This document shows positions 7,581-9,001 of a stretch of DNA of 9,001 bases, piece by piece. Below the pieces are notes generated by a model. The model saw only the letters and a program-made list of their open reading frames with translations, ran no database searches and was not told where the DNA came from. Within the stretch, counting starts at the first letter, position 1. Each line of letters starts with the position of its first letter. Source of the DNA: Planctomycetaceae bacterium (GTDB lineage: Bacteria > Planctomycetota > Phycisphaerae > Phycisphaerales > SM1A02); assembly GCA_947474205.1 (NCBI GenBank), contig CANJIC010000070.1:1-9001 (forward strand). Direction: 5' to 3'. A program made the position numbers and the translations under genes.

Positions 7581-7724
7581 ATTCATGTTTTTGGGTTGGC
7601 CTTCGTGGCAATTGGGGGGTTTTAGCGCTTTGGTGTCGCTTTGGGGTTGCTCCACGTCAACTTTGGGCTTGTTGAGTTGTTTTTGTGCCCAGCCATGGAT
7701 GGTTTGACCAAGTTGCTGTGTCAT
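7545..7724 (-). CDS. Possible small antisense ORF, 59 residues (unproven)
   Basis: On the minus strand an ORF runs from ATG 7724 to a TAG ending at 7545. It begins MTQQLGQTIHGWAQKQLNKP, is rich in Gln, Lys, Pro and Asn, and contains no hydrophobic segment. It covers most of the spacer after the isomerase-like gene and overlaps the last 36 bp of that gene in antisense. Support is the strong A+C bias of this strand and the plausible hydrophilic composition. Against it are the lack of a ribosome site, no recognised family, and the opposite strand carrying a 40-codon ORF (7585-7707) over the same bases. I cannot assign a function, and it may not be translated. Confidence 0.22.
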   Translation of the reverse strand: MTQQLGQTIHGWAQKQLNKPKVDVEQPQSDTKALKPPNCHEGQPKNMNLVARTRRNGRL

Positions 7725-7751
7725 TTGAAATGATGGCTATGCTCGGATTCA
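7581..7751. other. G+T-rich intergenic spacer before the beta-CASP gene
   Basis: This 171-bp spacer is strongly strand-skewed: counted by eye, roughly three quarters of plus-strand bases between about 7588 and 7725 are G or T, with few A. I find no intrinsic terminator for the gcvP pair. A possible weak promoter for the next gene is TTGACC (7704-7709) with TGAAAT (7726-7731) at 16 bp spacing. A 9-codon ORF from ATG 7730 ends in a TGA at 7757-7759, overlapping the next gene's GTG start. No RNA gene is recognised. Confidence 0.4.
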
Positions 7752-9001
7752 GTGTCTGAACGAGCAACGATCACATTATTAGGTGCTGCGGGAGAAGTAA
7801 CGGGGTCTTGCACATTGTTGGACACGCCGCGCGGACGCGTGGTGATTGATTTTGGACTTTTCCAAGGGTCGCCAGAACAAGAGCACAGAAATTTGCAGGT
7901 TCCAGAAATCGATTGGCCGCATGTGGATGGCGTAATTGTAACGCACGCCCATGTTGACCATTGCGGTCGGCTTGGAATGCTGCCCCGTCTTCGTTGCGCA
8001 GCGCCAATTTTTGCCACACCGCCAACGGCGGATTTATTACCGCGCGTGTTGCGATCAAGCGCATCGTTGCAGGTTCTTCGCCACGAGGAGTGGCGAAATG
8101 GAACAACACCTATCGCGCGGGTTATTGATCCGCCGCCAAAGCCTGGAACAAAAAGTAAAGCCTCAAGTTCCGAGCCACCAATTTTATATGACGCGCATGA
8201 CGCCATGCTTGCGGCGGAAACTATTTGCCCGATTGAATATAATGTGTGGCGCGATATAAAACCGGGTTTGCGATTTCGATTTCACGACGCGTCGCACATT
8301 ATAGGTTCCGCAAGTGTTGAAGTTGCATTTATACTAAATGGAATTGAGCGAAAAGTGCTGTTTTCTGGCGATTTAGGACCCGCTCGCAGTCCCCTGCTTC
8401 GCGCGCGTGAATTACTGCCAAATGTGGATATTGTGCTGATGGAAAGCACAAATGGCGCGCGGAATTTTTCCGCCAGTTCTTCCTCGGCCGATGCGCTTGC
8501 GGAAGTTGTGCAACGGGTTGCGGCTAGGGGTGGAAAAATACTGGCGCCAACATTTGCCCTTGGTCGCGCGCAAACATTATTGTTGCGCTTGGCGGAATTA
8601 TCGCGTTTAAATAAACTGCATGGAATGAATGTGTATTTAGATTCACCCATGGCAATTCGCGCCTCTGAATTATGTGGCCGCTATCCGGCGCTGCTTGAGC
8701 CAACCTTGCGCGCCGCGGCTGAAGCTGGAAATGATCCGCTTCACTTCGCGGGATTGCAGCATTTATTTAATCGCAGACAAAGTTTGAAACTGACCAAGAG
8801 CGCGCAACTTGGAATTATTCTGGCAGGCAGCGGATTTTGTGACGCGGGTCCGGTGCTGCATCATCTTGCGGCGCTTGTTGCGGATTCGCGCAACGCGCTT
8901 CTATTTGCGGGCCATCAAATTGTTGGCTTGCTTGGACATTCGCTTTTGCATCACGCGAAGTTGATTGAATTAAAAGAAGGCATGTTTGAGGTGAAAGCCG
9001 A
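7752..9001 (+). CDS. Beta-CASP metallo-beta-lactamase-fold ribonuclease-like protein (3' end outside window)
   Basis: This is an MBL-fold hydrolase with a beta-CASP insert, the group that holds CPSF73-like bacterial ribonucleases such as TTHA0252 and also RNase J; the likely role is RNA cleavage or trimming in the cytoplasm. GTG 7752 is the only sensible start, since an in-frame TGA lies at 7731-7733 and the first in-frame ATG comes after the zinc motif. The 416 visible residues show GAAGEVTGSC (11-20), IDFGLFQG (32-39), THAHVDH with His65, His67, Asp69 and His70, DASHIIGSAS with His182, FSGDLG with Asp207, then beta-CASP motif A at Glu231, APTFALGRAQTLL, YLDSPMA and FAGHQIVGLLG. Several signatures deviate: ESTNG for the usual ESTYG and AGPVLHHL for GGRVxHHL. 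A Pro/Lys/Ser-rich insert lies near 127-143. Motifs B and C would follow beyond the window end. The frame stays open to the end. Confidence 0.92.
   Translation, partial: MSERATITLLGAAGEVTGSCTLLDTPRGRVVIDFGLFQGSPEQEHRNLQVPEIDWPHVDGVIVTHAHVDHCGRLGMLPRLRCAAPIFATPPTADLLPRVLRSSASLQVLRHEEWRNGTTPIARVIDPPPKPGTKSKASSSEPPILYDAHDAMLAAETICPIEYNVWRDIKPGLRFRFHDASHIIGSASVEVAFILNGIERKVLFSGDLGPARSPLLRARELLPNVDIVLMESTNGARNFSASSSSADALAEVVQRVAARGGKILAPTFALGRAQTLLLRLAELSRLNKLHGMNVYLDSPMAIRASELCGRYPALLEPTLRAAAEAGNDPLHFAGLQHLFNRRQSLKLTKSAQLGIILAGSGFCDAGPVLHHLAALVADSRNALLFAGHQIVGLLGHSLLHHAKLIELKEGMFEVKA

Noticed and set aside
8282..8650. Minus-strand ORF of 122 residues near the right end
   Set aside because: It is opposite the beta-CASP coding frame, which carries the DASHIIGS, FSGDLG and EST motifs across the same bases.

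Overview
The window reads as an ordinary chromosomal segment of a Gram-negative-type bacterium. It has mixed base composition, short intergenic gaps, and no sign of phage, insertion sequence, CRISPR array, tRNA or rRNA. The gene set suggests an uncultured Planctomycetota, perhaps a Phycisphaerae-like lineage. The clues are an exported M28 peptidase with a proline/threonine-rich linker and a C-terminal PDZ domain, a Tat-type leader on a TIM-barrel isomerase, a full-length (fused) glycine cleavage P-protein, and mostly weak or absent Shine-Dalgarno sites. This assignment is inference from gene content only, with moderate to low confidence.

Layout. Left arm, minus strand: an exported M28-family zinc aminopeptidase (2786 to 666), then an aldo/keto reductase (488 leftward, running off the window). 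A 214-bp divergent intergenic region with two short inverted repeats separates the peptidase from a plus-strand SYLF (Ysc84-like) secreted lipid-binding protein (3001-3558). That gene ends in two interleaved inverted repeats and a strong UUCG-loop intrinsic terminator. Right arm, plus strand: gcvP, a complete 978-residue glycine decarboxylase (3754-6690). A Tat-leader hydroxypyruvate-isomerase-like protein (6696-7580) follows after only 5 bp, so the two are probably co-transcribed. A 171-bp spacer, strikingly G+T-rich on the plus strand, holds an unproven 59-codon antisense ORF. Last is a beta-CASP metallo-beta-lactamase-fold ribonuclease-like gene that starts at GTG 7752 and is cut by the window end.

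Functionally, gcvP and the isomerase-like gene could both serve glycine/serine/glyoxylate/hydroxypyruvate metabolism, but the isomerase's apparent export leader argues against a simple shared cytoplasmic pathway. The other genes show no obvious functional tie. I did not find a convincing new multi-gene system. The items most worth checking are a -10-like hexamer placed for leaderless transcription of gcvP, the G+T-skewed spacer with its antisense ORF, the interleaved repeats behind the SYLF gene, and the divergent signature residues of the beta-CASP protein.
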